A stretch of DNA of 64,000 bases, from positions 31,634,914 through 31,698,913 of the forward strand of contig NC_016132.3 of assembly GCF_000005505.3 (NCBI RefSeq), in the 5' to 3' direction. Source of the DNA: Brachypodium distachyon (Eukaryota; Streptophyta; Magnoliopsida; Poales; Poaceae). Of the stretch, positions 1 through 10,637 are shown one piece after another; the stretch's first letter is position 1; each line of letters opens with the position of its first letter. The notes under the pieces are model-generated. The model was not told where the DNA came from. It saw only the letters and a program-made list of their open reading frames with translations, and searched no databases. The position numbers and the translations under genes were made by a program.

Positions 1-365
1 AAGGAAACAGGAGTAGAAGAGAATGGGATGCCGGAGATGCCGACGACGGGCGACATGGGGAAGAATGGCCTGGCGGCCGGCGGGTAACAGTGTAAATCCA
101 TAAAACTGATATTTCTTTTAGCTAAAAATGATCGGTGTAAAACTCTAACCCTTTTGCTGAACGTCAATCTTTGAATATTGCTAGATTCACCCTGTATAGT
201 TTGGTGTTATTTTTTTTTAGCAATTTCACGAGTCATTGACGTTTTACAAGGCTGAAGCAATGGTTTGCAGCGTTGAGGTGTTCGAGCTGTCTAAACCAAA
301 ATGCTGTTTCAACCCCACCCCACCCCCCACCAACAACACACACACAAAAAAAAAGAAAATCTGTT

Positions 366-406
366 TTGGAGGCTCAACGCTATGGACCATGGCGTTGAGC
401 TCCCAA
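366..406. repeat. Imperfect inverted repeat (hairpin-forming)
   Basis: The two arms read ttggaggctcaacgctatgg and, on the opposite strand, ttgggagctcaacgccatgg. They match at almost all of 20 positions with practically no loop. Such short palindromes can be folds within a MITE or LTR; no flanking terminal repeat or target duplication was found, so the parent element is unknown. Confidence 0.6.
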
Positions 407-725
407 TTTTTTTATTGCTTACAAATTCGGTAAGTTTTTTCAACGCTAAGTTATATGACGTAGTCATGTTTAATACCATAGAGGTTAGATTGACCAAAGA
501 GTTCAGATTCGGTTCAATTTTGCAGTAGGGTTATTTTTGGTTGAACTATTAGAAAAGGATTTTTTCTCAAATGTTGAAAATAAAACATTTGTAGCAATAT
601 TTAATTTACAAAATCATAACATGTAAAGTAAAGAAAATCAGATCTCTTCAAACTAGATATGCTACACAACAGTAAGAAATAGGATAACCGATCTAATTAC
701 ATGGCATGATCAACAATAGAGGTAT

Positions 726-1127
726 TCAAACCCAACAATACAAAGAGTAGAACATACGACATGGTCCTGCAATAAGCGTGTTGCCTGGTGGTGCAGGAGG
801 TATAATCTGCGGACTATCATGGTTGCTTTTGGCTGTTGGCAGACCATTGTTTTCATGGTCGTCGTTGTTGTTGGCATCACTTGCATTCATGTCAACGAAG
901 ATGTCACTGAAGGAAGGCATTCGCGTCAGGAAGCTTCCAAAAAACCTTATTGACTCTCTCCTAGTGTAGGATCTCAATGGTCGCGGTTTTGGAGGCTTGC
1001 TCTCTTGAATAGACATGTATGCAGTTGTTGGGGTGGAGAAGACGAAGACACCGTAGTAGATTGTACCTGGAGAGGCTAGGTGTGGAGGCACAGACATTAG
1101 AGTTACAGTTTTGATGTGGTGGATCAC
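726..1127 (-). CDS. Hypothetical 133-residue ORF, function unknown
   Basis: An uninterrupted antisense frame of 133 codons with ordinary-looking composition: a basic Ser/Arg/Pro segment in the middle (PPKPRPLRSYTRRES), then an acidic/Asn-rich segment and a Pro-rich tail. No signal peptide, membrane segment or catalytic motif is visible. It lies just left of a decayed copia remnant on the same strand. It could be a terminal exon of a host gene fragment, an unrecognised transposon exon, or chance. I do not recognise the family. Confidence 0.2.
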   Translation of the reverse strand: MIHHIKTVTLMSVPPHLASPGTIYYGVFVFSTPTTAYMSIQESKPPKPRPLRSYTRRESIRFFGSFLTRMPSFSDIFVDMNASDANNNDDHENNGLPTAKSNHDSPQIIPPAPPGNTLIAGPCRMFYSLYCWV

Positions 1128-1224
1128 CTTATTATAAAGTCGTCTTAATGGTCATTTGATGATGAGAAGACCGGATGGGGCAACTAGCGATACTACATAC
1201 TACTCTGATTGTACTCAATCTATC

Positions 1225-1735
1225 ATGAGAACAACTATCAAAGAGTTCTTCTGGTTCTGGGTATAACACTTGGCCACAAGACGAGCCTTGTACTTTTCGA
1301 TCATACCCTTAGGTTTATGCTTTTTCTTGAACACCCACTTACATCATATAGGTTTTCATCTAGGCAACCTTGTTGGGATGGGATGAATAGGGTGGCATCT
1401 TCTCATGAATAATTTCATGTTTCTCACAGAAAAAAGAGAACTTGAATATTACTCTCCACCAGATTAGACTAAACACTTTTGATTTTCTTTTCCAGTTGAT
1501 TCTTGACTTTAGCTTTATAGCTTTATAGATCTTAAAATAATGTAATGCTTCATGCCTTGATTTTAGTAGATACACATCTTTTCACCTTTAGTTAACACAC
1601 CCTTTATCTCACAAATGTCGGTATGTATGAGATCTAGAGGTGCCAAGTTTTTCTTCTCCACGGCCTTGTGAGGCTTGCGAGGTTACTTACTCGTGCACAC
1701 AAGTTTGACATATTGAGCCTTTAGCCATGATGATT
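1225..1735 (-). pseudogene. Decayed Ty1/copia integrase-RT remnant
   Basis: Read on the minus strand, broken frames show copia landmarks in order. Near 1605-1640 is the integrase start resembling LDLIHTDICE. Around 1380-1560 is a degraded integrase core, with EKHEIIHEK (1408-1434) and a PYS..PN segment where an intact core has SPQSNGVAERKN. At 1290-1230 an RT start resembles IEKYKARLVAK. Multiple stops and frameshifts separate the pieces, and the gap between integrase and RT is much shorter than in an intact pol, so an internal deletion is likely. No LTRs are visible. It flanks or predates Tat C. Confidence 0.65.
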
Positions 1736-1899
1736 TACATAAGTAAACTCAAATTTGCTAACTGCCTCATGCAACCAGAATCAATGTGACAAAGTCAAGA
1801 ATGCCAAACATTAAACTCCTCGTTACATTAATTTGATAGGGAAATACGGAATATATCTTTACACTTAGGAACTCATTATCACAAGAAAGAATTTGCACA
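1736..1899. other. Unassigned spacer between copia remnant and Tat C LTR
   Basis: AT-rich sequence that may still belong to the copia remnant (further pre-integrase sequence) or to the U3 part of the Tat C LTR, whose left boundary I cannot place. Confidence 0.3.
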
Positions 1900-2434
1900 G
1901 ACCAAAAATAACAAGAAAAAGGGGAAGAAAAGAAAGGCTACATGGGTGACGTGGTTATGACTAACCACGTACTCGACTTGAGTATACCCGGTATAACCTA
2001 GCTGGGAGCCCACAAGGAAGCCTACCTCGACTCCAAGAGTCTACATGCCAAATCTTGCGACTCAAGACAAGGAAAGTTAATTAGAGTATATCTCCTCATT
2101 GTAACCGACTTGAACTCTACCTGAGATCTGAGTTCCTACATATATAAAGGACCAGGAGGGGGAGCCAAGGGGACACCTCCAACTTAGATACAAGTCGTCT
2201 AGACGCACTTGACGACTCGGTGCCTCTAGACTCTGCGGCACCCCATTGTAATTGACTCATCAATACAGATCCGACAAGCAGGACGTAGGGGTATTACCTC
2301 ATCGAGGGCCCTGAACCTGGGTAAATCGTGTCCCCTGTGTCCTTGTTAGCCGACGAGTTCGCCAACACACACTCCTCTTTCCTTGATACAAGTCCATCAT
2401 CAATATGGAGATTGTCAAAGTTACATTTTCGTCA
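1900..2434 (+). repeat. Tat C 5-prime LTR (left edge approximate)
   Basis: It contains a TATA box at 2141-2148 and, at 2279-2330, the R/U5 signature that also appears in the other Tat-type LTRs here (gcaggacgtagg, then gtattac, then ctgaacctgggtaaa). It ends at gtca (2434), directly followed by ttagcaccgtctgtgg, a degenerate form of a Tat-type primer-binding site. Confidence 0.6.
2141..2148 (+). promoter_or_regulatory. TATA box of Tat C LTR
   Basis: tatataaa about 130 bp upstream of the R/U5 signature, the usual place for LTR transcription initiation. Confidence 0.55.
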
Positions 2435-3243
2435 TTAGCACCGTCTGTGGTAAGAACGTGTGTTGGAAACACGACCTCGGCGGTTCCAGATCCAGCAGAA
2501 CCATCATTGACTCAGGCGGAGTCGACGATCCTCGAGTCTTCTGCCGCTCGCCTTCAGTCCAACCCTGCAGTCTTGGACAAGCTTGATGCCTGCTTGGACT
2601 TCATATTCGGCGAGTTCTACGTCCGATCCGGTATCCTTCGATTACCGTGTCCGACTCCTTCAACTCCGGAAGAATTGCTTCTCTTTTCTCTTTCAGAGAA
2701 AGACCCGCTGGCAAGCTCGTCGGAGCTACTCAAAGAGGCAGAGCGAGTCCCCTCTTGGACCTGCTCTGATTTTAAAGACGATCCATCCTCACGTGCGGAC
2801 AACCCCGTCCCTAGCGACGCTGGCGACCGCCCAGAACAAGGGAGTTGCCATGACAACCTCACCTCGCCGGGTTCACCCAACGAAACAGAGCAGGTTTCCC
2901 TAGGAACCTCCTCTGACTCCGACAGCAATCCACCCCAGTCTGCAGAAAGCCCCGTCCTAGGTGACGCCGGCAACTCCTAAGAGCGGGAAGGCTGCCATAG
3001 CAGATGCGATCTTGCGCCCGAGTGCGCCATCGCTCAAGTCTTCATGACAAATCCCGCCGCCCCAAAGCAGACTCCTCTGGTCGCGAGTGCAGCCGCAGGT
3101 CTACCGGCTGGATATTCTGCGACAGAGAAAGCTCGAGTCCAGGCAGCCCTTGAGTCGGGAATCCTCATGAAGGATCCCACTACCGCTGAGTTGCAATTAT
3201 ATGCTAACTCACTTGCCAGGGCTCAGCGTGACCTGAACAAAGA
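2405..3243 (+). pseudogene. Tat C gag N-terminal part (split by Tat A)
   Basis: Two + frames: 2405-2980 (Ser/Pro/Glu-rich, low-complexity, like the poorly conserved N-terminus of Tat-type gag) and 3044-3243 (residues resembling ARVQAALESGILM and AQRDLNKD). The first frame closes with a stop at 2978-2980 and there is a frame change before 3044, so this is a broken gene. The second frame runs straight into the Tat A LTR at 3244, and the gag body resumes at 51043. The start at 2405 lies inside the LTR/PBS zone, so the true initiator is uncertain. Confidence 0.55.
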
Positions 3244-3810
3244 TGTTGGGGGGATGACCCCAGGTAGGGTCATGACGACACACATTAGCCGAGATGACGA
3301 AGGCAAGGCCGGCACAGGCAAGTACGCTGGCATCCTTAAGCCGCATTACTAACAGGCCGGCATACCAAGGATATGCCGGCACATCTATCTTGTCTTATAT
3401 GGTTGCAGGATAGGCACCCGAAGGGAACCGAGCGGCGTGGCCGGCGGGCCCGTAGAAGATAAGGTTAGCCTTTGGCCCACATATCAGTGTGACATTGGCG
3501 GCCCATAAATAGGTGCACCACCCCTCCCAGGAGAGGGGTCCTTGAGTTAGACATCTAGAGTTTTCCCCTTCTTCTTCTTCCTCAAGAAACAGGTCAAGGA
3601 GCTTTGTTGTAATCGCCGATATCTCGGGAAATACCACAAAGCAGGAGTAGGAGTAAACCTCAACAAGAGGGCTCCAAACTTGGGTAAACCGTGTGTGTGT
3701 TCTTGTGTCGTGCGTGGTTCTAATCACGTCCTCCCTCCTCCGGTTCCTCCTTCGTCCATCGGCCCCAACATAAGCCATCCTATAGCATCTGCCGTGACAC
3801 CACCATGACA
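3244..3810 (+). repeat. Tat A 5-prime LTR (567 bp)
   Basis: It begins TGTTGGGGGGATGACC and ends CACCATGACA; the PBS follows one base later. A TATA-like cataaatagg lies near 3505, and R/U5 contains the ggctccaaacttgggtaaacc signature. Its first 150 bp recur almost unchanged at 50888-51042. Confidence 0.85.
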
Positions 3811-3811
3811 G

Positions 3812-3829
3812 TTGGCGCCCACCGTGAGG
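3812..3829 (+). promoter_or_regulatory. Tat A primer-binding site
   Basis: ttggcgcccaccgtgagg immediately after the LTR. The TTGGCGCCCACCGTGGGG form is common in grass gypsy elements; I do not assign the cognate tRNA. Confidence 0.6.
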
Positions 3830-6108
3830 CCAGCAGCGGCGCTGGCTGGAGTTTTTATCCAGACGGGAAGCTTCCTCGTCACCGGAGAGCGCGTGGTCTC
3901 CGGTTTGGTCCAGAGATTCGCCTCTCTGAGCTTCATCGACAACAACGCGGGCTACTTCGACAACGCGCCGCTTCCCTGCGCAGGCCGCTTCATCAACTTC
4001 GGCATGCATGAGGTTTATGTCGACATTGACAATCCTTGCAGGTACCCCGAGCAGGTGGTGGTGGCCAAAGATCCCCCCTCCGTCTGCACGGTTCGCGGCC
4101 GTCATGTCGACTGCCCCGCTGACCGTGTGGAGGTCATGGTGATGGCTCACGGCGGCGATGCTGGCAAGGGCGCTGTAGAAAGTGGCGCGCTCCCAAGCAA
4201 ATCCGGCAGAACAGCGAAGTTCCCCATTTAGAAGCCGGAGAACATCGCTGCTCAGGCCGGCACGTCCGCTGTGCCGGCACAGCCGACTCAACTACAGGCC
4301 GCCATGGAACGGCTGACTGCGCCGGTGGCATCGAATGCTAACCCGGCACAGCTGCAGGCTGAGTTGGAGTTGGAGCAGCAGAAACTGCTGCAAGAAGCTG
4401 TCGACGTGGCTCGCGCTCGGCAAGAGCTTGATATTTCGCTCCGTGAGTATAATAAAGCTCATGGTCTTAATTCTACTGCATTGCCTAACCCTAGCCGAGT
4501 TGGGGAAGTGCGTAATCATGGCAGGAACCTGAATGCCGAGATAGCTAGGGATGGTAGGGCAATACCCGCCGTGTCAGCAAGTTTTGCCTCAGCACTGAAG
4601 CCAAAATACAGCACCCTTGTTAAGAATCTCAGAGCCACCGAGGCTGCAGCCGAAGAATTGCCAAATCTCACGGGAGAAGCGCTTCGACTGCAGCAGCTGC
4701 GTGTGAAGGAGTTGCTTCGCACGGCTAATGAGCAGAATGAGGCGTACATGAGGTTGCACGGCAAGCCCGGCGCATCTCAAATCATTCACTCGGCCGCGGG
4801 CGCTGATGGCTGGGTTGACAAGCAAGCGTCTTCGCCTGGTGGCAAGCGCGACAAGAGTGTCAACTCAGGCCGAGACAAGCGGTTAGAGCGTTATGATCCG
4901 GCCCTGGCCGAGAAGCAAATGGTCAGGAGAGTTGAAGACGGCCAAAGTGGTCTGCGTCTCGGCAACAATCGCAGAGATCCACAAGAGCGCCGCTCGGCTG
5001 GTCATGGACACCTGCAGGTCAGCAGGGTGTCGGGCGCAACCCCCTATATCGAGGTCAAGATCGCCGGCAGGACCGTTACGATGACGGGTACTCGGCCATG
5101 GGAGATGAAGGCTATCTTAGGCGAGAACGCGACAATGTCGGCCCACTCGGAGCCCGAGTGGGGAACAGGCAAGTGTCGCCGCTGGATGCCCGACATCGGC
5201 TCGATAGAATATATCTGTCGGAGCTTCTAGAAGAACAAGGCCCTCCGGGACCGCGCTGTTTCGCGCACCGGATCATGAGAGAGACACCAGCCCAGGGTTT
5301 CCAGCTGCCCAGGTGTATGAGAACATATGACGGCAGCACGAAGCCGGAAGATTGGCTGGAAGACTATGTCACCGCAGTGCATGTGGCAGGCGGCAATCGC
5401 AGATGGGTTGTACGTTATGTACCCTAGATGCTGGTAGGACCAGCCAGGATCTAGCTGAACAACCTGCCGGAAGGCAGCATCAATTGCTGGATAGACTTTG
5501 ATGAGGCTTTTGTCAGCAATTTCACCAGCACCTACAAGAGGCCTAACCGCCTGCAGCAGCTATCCATGTGCAAGCAAAGGGACAATGAGACCGACCGGGA
5601 TTACCTCACAAGATGGAACAACCTCCGCAATTCCTGTGAAGGGATAGTGGAGTCGCAGGCCATAGCGTGGTTTGCTCAAGGGTGCAGGCATGGCAGCATG
5701 TTGTGGCAAAAGCTGCAAAGAGAAATGCCGGCCACTCTGTCCGAGATGATCAAAATCGCCGACATGTATGCGTTGGGTGATCCGACTCAGCCATCGCTAA
5801 TGCCGGCAGAACCGCAAAGAGAAAATCAACATATAATCCTGCCAAATGATCATCAAGATCACTGCAAAAAGAGAAGGGACGACATGCCGGATTACCGATA
5901 TGGGCCAACTCATGTCGCAGCTATTCAGGATCAACCTGATGCCTCCAGCCAACGTCAGAAGACTGGAAATCAACAGTGGGCCAAGAAGGGAGAGCAAAAG
6001 AAGCCCTGGCAAGATAAGCAGAAGTACATGTTCGAGATGATGCTTGATCAGTCTTGTTGTTTTCACACGACTAATCCCAGCAAACCGGCAAATCACACAA
6101 CCCGGTAA
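3812..6108 (+). pseudogene. Tat A gag (degenerate)
   Basis: Reading frames at 3812-4231, 4271-5230, 5098-5427 and 5566-6108 together cover a gag precursor. The N-terminal half is Gln/Leu/Glu-rich and probably coiled coil (about 4345-4440). The retrotransposon-gag core follows in two frames: TYDGSTKPEDWLEDY (about 5323-5370), then after stops at 5425 and 5450, FVSNFTSTYKRPNRLQQL and YLTRWNNLRN (about 5510-5625). The C-terminus is basic, without an obvious intact CCHC knuckle. A frameshift near 5100-5230 and at least three stops disable it. Gag would form the particle that packages element RNA. Confidence 0.75.
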
Positions 6109-7072
6109 TGCAGCTGGATGTAGCAGGCCGAGAAGGGTGAAGCAAGTCGGCTGCCCCGTCCCCCGCCACTCACAGGCGCCAATGCTCAAATCCAGGGACT
6201 CCCTCCGGTGAACAATGCTGTCAATCAGGTGGAAGACCAAGGCATCCTGGAATATGCCGGAAGAAATGAGTACAAGGAGCATCACCAGAGCTACATGATC
6301 TTCATCACGGAGCCGACCGACAAGCAGAGCCAGCGCAGGCGGGAGATGGAAGTCAATGCTGTTATGCTGGCGGTGTCGAAGTTTATGTACTGGTCGGAAC
6401 AGGAGCTCAGCTGGAATCGGGCGGATCATCCCAAGGTCATGCCGAATCCTGGTGGTTATGCTCTGGTGGTTGATCCGACACTCATTGGGCCTGACATTAA
6501 TGTCAAGTTCACTCGGGTTCTCATTGATAAGGGGAGCAGCATAAACATCATGTACTGGAACACGATGCTCAAGCTCGGCATTACGGATAACATGCTTGAG
6601 CCTAGCCGGACTACCTTTCATGGTATCGTGCCAGGAGTGTCTTGTGCCCCGGTAAGCAAGATCCGAGTTGACGTCTTATTCGGCACCAGAGAGAACTGCC
6701 GAACCGAGAAACTTGGTGTTCGAAGTGGTGGAACTCAGCAGTCCGTACCATGCACTGCTTGGCAGACCGGCATTGGCCAAATTCATGACGACTACCCACA
6801 TTTGCTATCTGAAGATGAAGATGCCGGGACCAAATGGTACCATAATCATTATCGGCAACTACAAGCGTTCGATGGAGTGCGCGGCGGCAGGATCTCCTCT
6901 AGCCGAGTCACTGGTTATAGCGGGCGAGAAGACGAAGATTGGCCTGCCGGCTATGACCAATCCCCATGGAAGTGTGGCTTTTCAGGCAGCCAAGGAGACG
7001 AAGAAGATCCCGGTCGATAGTGAGTTCCCGGACTACACCGTCATGATTGGTGCCGGCCTGAACGAGAAATAG
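6109..7072 (+). pseudogene. Tat A protease region
   Basis: The frame 6208-7020, shifting to 6668-7072, carries the linker WSEQELSWNRADHP and an aspartic protease resembling VLIDKGSSINIMY (about 6514-6550). The catalytic Asp is present, but Lys replaces the Gly that usually follows in Tat proteases (DGGSS). HALLGRPALAKFM, the flap-to-C-terminal motif, is read in the other frame, so a frameshift lies near 6710. A stop at 7070-7072 separates it from RT. Confidence 0.75.
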
Positions 7073-8445
7073 GAATGCGAGCTCACTAGCTTCCTTCATG
7101 AGAATCGGGACATCTTTGCATGGTCAAATCAAGACCTGCCGGGTGTGCCGAGGGAGTTGGCTGAGCACTCATTGCATGTCAGGCCAGACGCAAGACCGGT
7201 GAAGCAGCCCATTCGACGCTTCGCCGATGACAGAAGGAAGATCATATCAGAAGAGATATCCCGACTTTTAGCTACCGGCTTTATCATGGAAGTGTTGCAT
7301 CCTGACTGGCTGGCAAACCCGGTCATGGTTGAGAAGAAGAATGACGACCCAACTGCTGCTAAGGTGTGGCGTATGTGTATCACTACACCAGCCTGAACAA
7401 GGCATGTCCCAAAGATCCTTTTCCATTACCTCGGATCAATCAAGTGATCGACTCCACTGCCGGGTGTGAGTTGCTGTCTTTTGTAGACGCGTACTCTGAT
7501 TTCACCAGATGCCGCTGAACCCTAATGATCAAATAAAGACATCCTTTATCACCCCGTTTGGGGCTTATTGCCATTGCACTATGCTGTTTTGTTTGAGAAA
7601 TGCAGGCGCTACTTATCAAAGATGCATGCAGAAATGCTTGCACAACCAACTCGGCAAAAATGTGCAAGTATATGTCGATGATGTCATCATAAAAACTAGA
7701 GAAAGCGCCATGCTGCTGGATGATATCCGGGAAACATTCGCAAATCTGAGGAGATTCGAATGAAGCTAAACCCGGCCAAATGCACATTCGGTGTGTCGGT
7801 AGGGAAGCTACTCGGGTTCCTGGTATCGAGCCAAGGTATAGAAACGAACCATGTAAAAGTCGCCGCCATAGAGAGAATGAAACTGCCAAAATGTCTCAAA
7901 AATGTGCAGAAATTCACTAGATGCTTAGCATTATTAAGTCGTTTCGTTAGTCGGCTGGGTGAAAAGGCAATGCCCTTATACCAGTTGATGAAGAAAACCG
8001 ACAAATTTGTGTGGACACAACAGGCAGAAGTGGCCTTCCAAGAACTAAAAAAGATGATTGCTACGGCACCGATATTAGCCTCGCCAATGGCGCAAGAGCC
8101 GATGTTGTTATATTTAGCAGCAACAAACCGAGTTGTCAGCGCCGTCACAGTGGTGGAGAGAGATGAAGACGACAAGTCGGTGCAAAGGCCGGTATATTAT
8201 CTAAGCGAGGTGTTATCCTCGTCTAAATAGAATTATCCCCACTACCAAAAGATGGCGTACGGCGTTTATATGGCAGTAAAGAAGCTGAAGCATTATTTTG
8301 ATGCACATTAGATCCGGGTCATATGTGAAGCACCCATCTCGGAAATCATGAGCAACAAAGATGCAAGCGGCCGGATAGCTAAATGGGCTATTGAGTTAGC
8401 ACCCTACACGCTGCAGTACGACGGGATGCACTAAAGTCTCAGGCA
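7073..8445 (+). pseudogene. Tat A reverse transcriptase
   Basis: RT landmarks in order: DIFAWSNQDLPGVP (about 7109-7150), ANPVMVEKK (about 7314-7340), LNKACPKDPFPLPRI (about 7395-7440), TSFITPFGAYC (about 7540-7572), the active site YVDDVI (7671-7688) with both Asp present, then LKLNPAKCTFGV and the connection region to about 8230. Frameshifts near 7380 and 7760 and stops at 8228 and after break it; further broken frame 8230-8440 continues the RNase H connection (MAYGVYMAVKKLKHYF, AKWAIELAPYTLQYD). Confidence 0.85.
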
Positions 8446-9068
8446 CTGGTGGATTTCCTGGTGGATTGGGCCGAGATGGAATATGAACCGCCACCACCTG
8501 AAACTAGTTACTGGAAGATGCATTTTGATGGCTCCAAAATGAAAAGTGGGCTTGGTGCCGGCATAGTTCTCACTTCGTCCAAGCGCGACCAACTTAAATA
8601 TGCGTTGCAAATTCATTTTGCAGCATCCAACAATGTCTCCGAGTATGAGGCACTTGTTCACAGACTGAAGATGGTAAAAGAGATTGGAGTTCGCCGGATT
8701 CAATGCTTCGGTGATTCTGACTTAGTAGTCCAGCAAGCCTCTGGCAATTGGGATGCATTGGATGCTAATATGGCGCTATACCGCATTCATGTTTAGAAGA
8801 TTAGCTGCCACTTCGAAGGGTGCGAATTTCATCATATACCGCGGGCGGAGAACGAGGCAGCCGACACTCTGCCGAAGCTCGGATCAACGCGACAGGCCAT
8901 CCTGGCTGGTGTGGCATTGGAACATTTACGCAAGCCATCCATCAAGCCGTGACCCGAATCGGAGTCAATATTTATTCTGGCAAACTCAGAAGATGGCGTC
9001 ACTCCAATGGACATTGACAGCGGCAGTGGTTCTGGTAACCCGGGGACTGAGCGCACTAACTCGGCTGA
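8446..9068 (+). pseudogene. Tat A RNase H
   Basis: The frame 8449-8796 includes MHFDGSKMKSGLGAGIVL (first Asp), SEYEALVHRLKM (Glu) and FGDSDLVVQQ (second Asp), the typical retroelement RNase H acidic residues. It removes RNA from the RNA-DNA hybrid. A stop at 8794-8796 and frame changes follow; the stretch to 9068 continues the RNase H tail (RRAENEAADTLPKLG is readable in another frame near 8846). Confidence 0.8.
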
Positions 9069-9469
9069 ATGGCGGTTGAGCCAATGGAGATAGTCGAACC
9101 AGTTTTTGTCACTCGTCCTGTGCCAGCTTGGGTGCAGCCGATAATGTCCTACCTCAAGGATGGGAGTCTCCTGGAAGAGGAAGTGTCGGCAAAACAAATT
9201 CAGAGAAGGACAAAGGCATACACTATTGTCAATAATGAGCTATATAAGAGAAGTGTCACTAACGTCTTGCAACGCTGCATTGAGCCGAAAGAATGACAAG
9301 AAATACTCCGAAATATTCATCAGGGGGATTGTGGCCATCATGCATCCTCAAGAACATTGGTGGGCAAGGCATTCCGCCACGGCTTCTACTGGCCGAGTGC
9401 GCTACAGGAAGCAGAAGACATGGTCAGGAAATGCAACGATTGCCAGAGGTATGCCAGCAAACTTCATAT
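9069..9469 (+). pseudogene. Tat A integrase zinc-binding domain (split by copia A)
   Basis: After a linker (9069-9296; WVQPIMSYLKDGSLLEEE), the broken frame from about 9297 gives GHHASSRTLVGKAFRHGFYW and VRKCNDCQRYASKLH, the HHCC zinc finger of a Ty3/gypsy integrase. The frame is cut at 9469 by the LTR of copia A; the core resumes at 31390 exactly after the duplicated catat. A near copy of 9351-9469 also sits at 30416-30534. Confidence 0.85.
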
Positions 9470-10637
9470 TGTGAGATCGAGATAGGCAATCAGAGGGGGG
9501 GGGGGGGGTGAATGATTGCGCGGAAGCAAATTAAAACTTTTTCCGAAAGTTCAACCCTAAATCACCTTTCTGTCCGTGATAGTAAAACAGCGCTAACTTT
9601 TGATTGGATGAATCAGAAAATACGTACGAGTATGCAAAAGAAAGGTATTGAAATTATCTAACAAACTCAAGAAGAATCAGCTCAATCAGACGTACCAATC
9701 AAAAGATAGGATCAAAACAGTAACAGCTGACAGAAAGTTACGAGAATTAATATATAATCGATTTCGAGGAATAACAAGAAAGATGAAGTAATCGCGATCT
9801 TTCCTTGATCTCGTGATAAACCTGCAGCAAAGTATTATGAACTCGTGATAAATCTGCACCAAAGTGTTAGAAAGATCTAACACGAATAATCCACGAAGAT
9901 CCGAAAAGAACAAAGAGTCCAAATCCAACACGAACTCGTCTGTCCCGGTCGTTATTCTGCCCGTGGGGCCCACAGACGACCTCAGATTGAGATGACTCCA
10001 AAAACAAAGTTGTTCGTCTCGACGACGCGCACAACTTTCATGTGGACCACTTTTCCATCGGATGCTATCTTGATGACACTACTGTTTAATCTTTAAACAG
10101 CTCTCATCCAGCCACGGCTGGACCTACATGTCTTCACGTCGATGCCACTTCATGCCATCAACTCTTCTTGTGATGTCTTCAAATCTCGACCGTCACGTGT
10201 CGAATATCTCCAATACCGTACATCTCCGGTATAAACAACGTACGACAAACCGGTGCCCCCCAGATCATCGTAGCCTTCACTTTCATTGTTTCTTCGCACG
10301 AACGTCCCGCATGACCTTGATCCTCGACCTCAACTTCTCGCAAGCTTCGTCCGTCGATCCCGTCATCGGCCACGTTCCTCTAGCTTCGGCAACACCTGAA
10401 AGCGAACACACAAATAATCAGTACGAACACAAGTCCACGACTTGACTCAGGGTAAGTTTCACACAACTCACGCCATGTTTTCACATAAGAAACTAATGGA
10501 TCACCACACCACTAGCAAAGCACTAAGTCCAAATAAGATACAAGTCATCATATAAGTATCCATATTATCTAATGTATCCACATCAATGTTTCACCTAAAA
10601 CACTTGCCAAATGTTACACATCACATGTGATTTCACA
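9470..10637 (-). repeat. Copia A 3-prime LTR (1168 bp)
   Basis: Starts TGTGAGATCGAG and ends TTTCACA on the + strand, i.e. an LTR in minus orientation with 5-bp inverted termini. It carries a run of about 14 G near 9495-9508. It matches 30535-31389 apart from substitutions and about 310 bp near 9920-10290 absent from the other copy. The polypurine tract (caaggggtagat on the minus strand) abuts its right edge. Confidence 0.8.

Larger units (their letters stand above)
1..1224. other. Unassigned left flank
   Basis: I recognise no retrotransposon domain here. It holds a pyrimidine/purine-rich stretch near 300-360, a 41-bp imperfect inverted repeat at 366-406, AT-rich DNA at 540-720, and one antisense ORF at 726-1127 that I cannot name. 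It may be the edge of a host intergenic region or an unfamiliar transposon. Confidence 0.4.

Noticed and set aside
3395..4291. 298-codon antisense ORF over the Tat A LTR and gag start
   Set aside because: Shadow of gag on the opposite strand crossing the LTR boundary; no domain, and inconsistent with element structure.
5797..6621. 274-codon antisense ORF
   Set aside because: Shadow of gag/protease coding strand with Leu/His-rich composition typical of antisense frames.
9495..9508. Run of about 14 G as a regulatory signal
   Set aside because: Present in both copia LTR copies but homopolymer length is error-prone; no functional reading possible.
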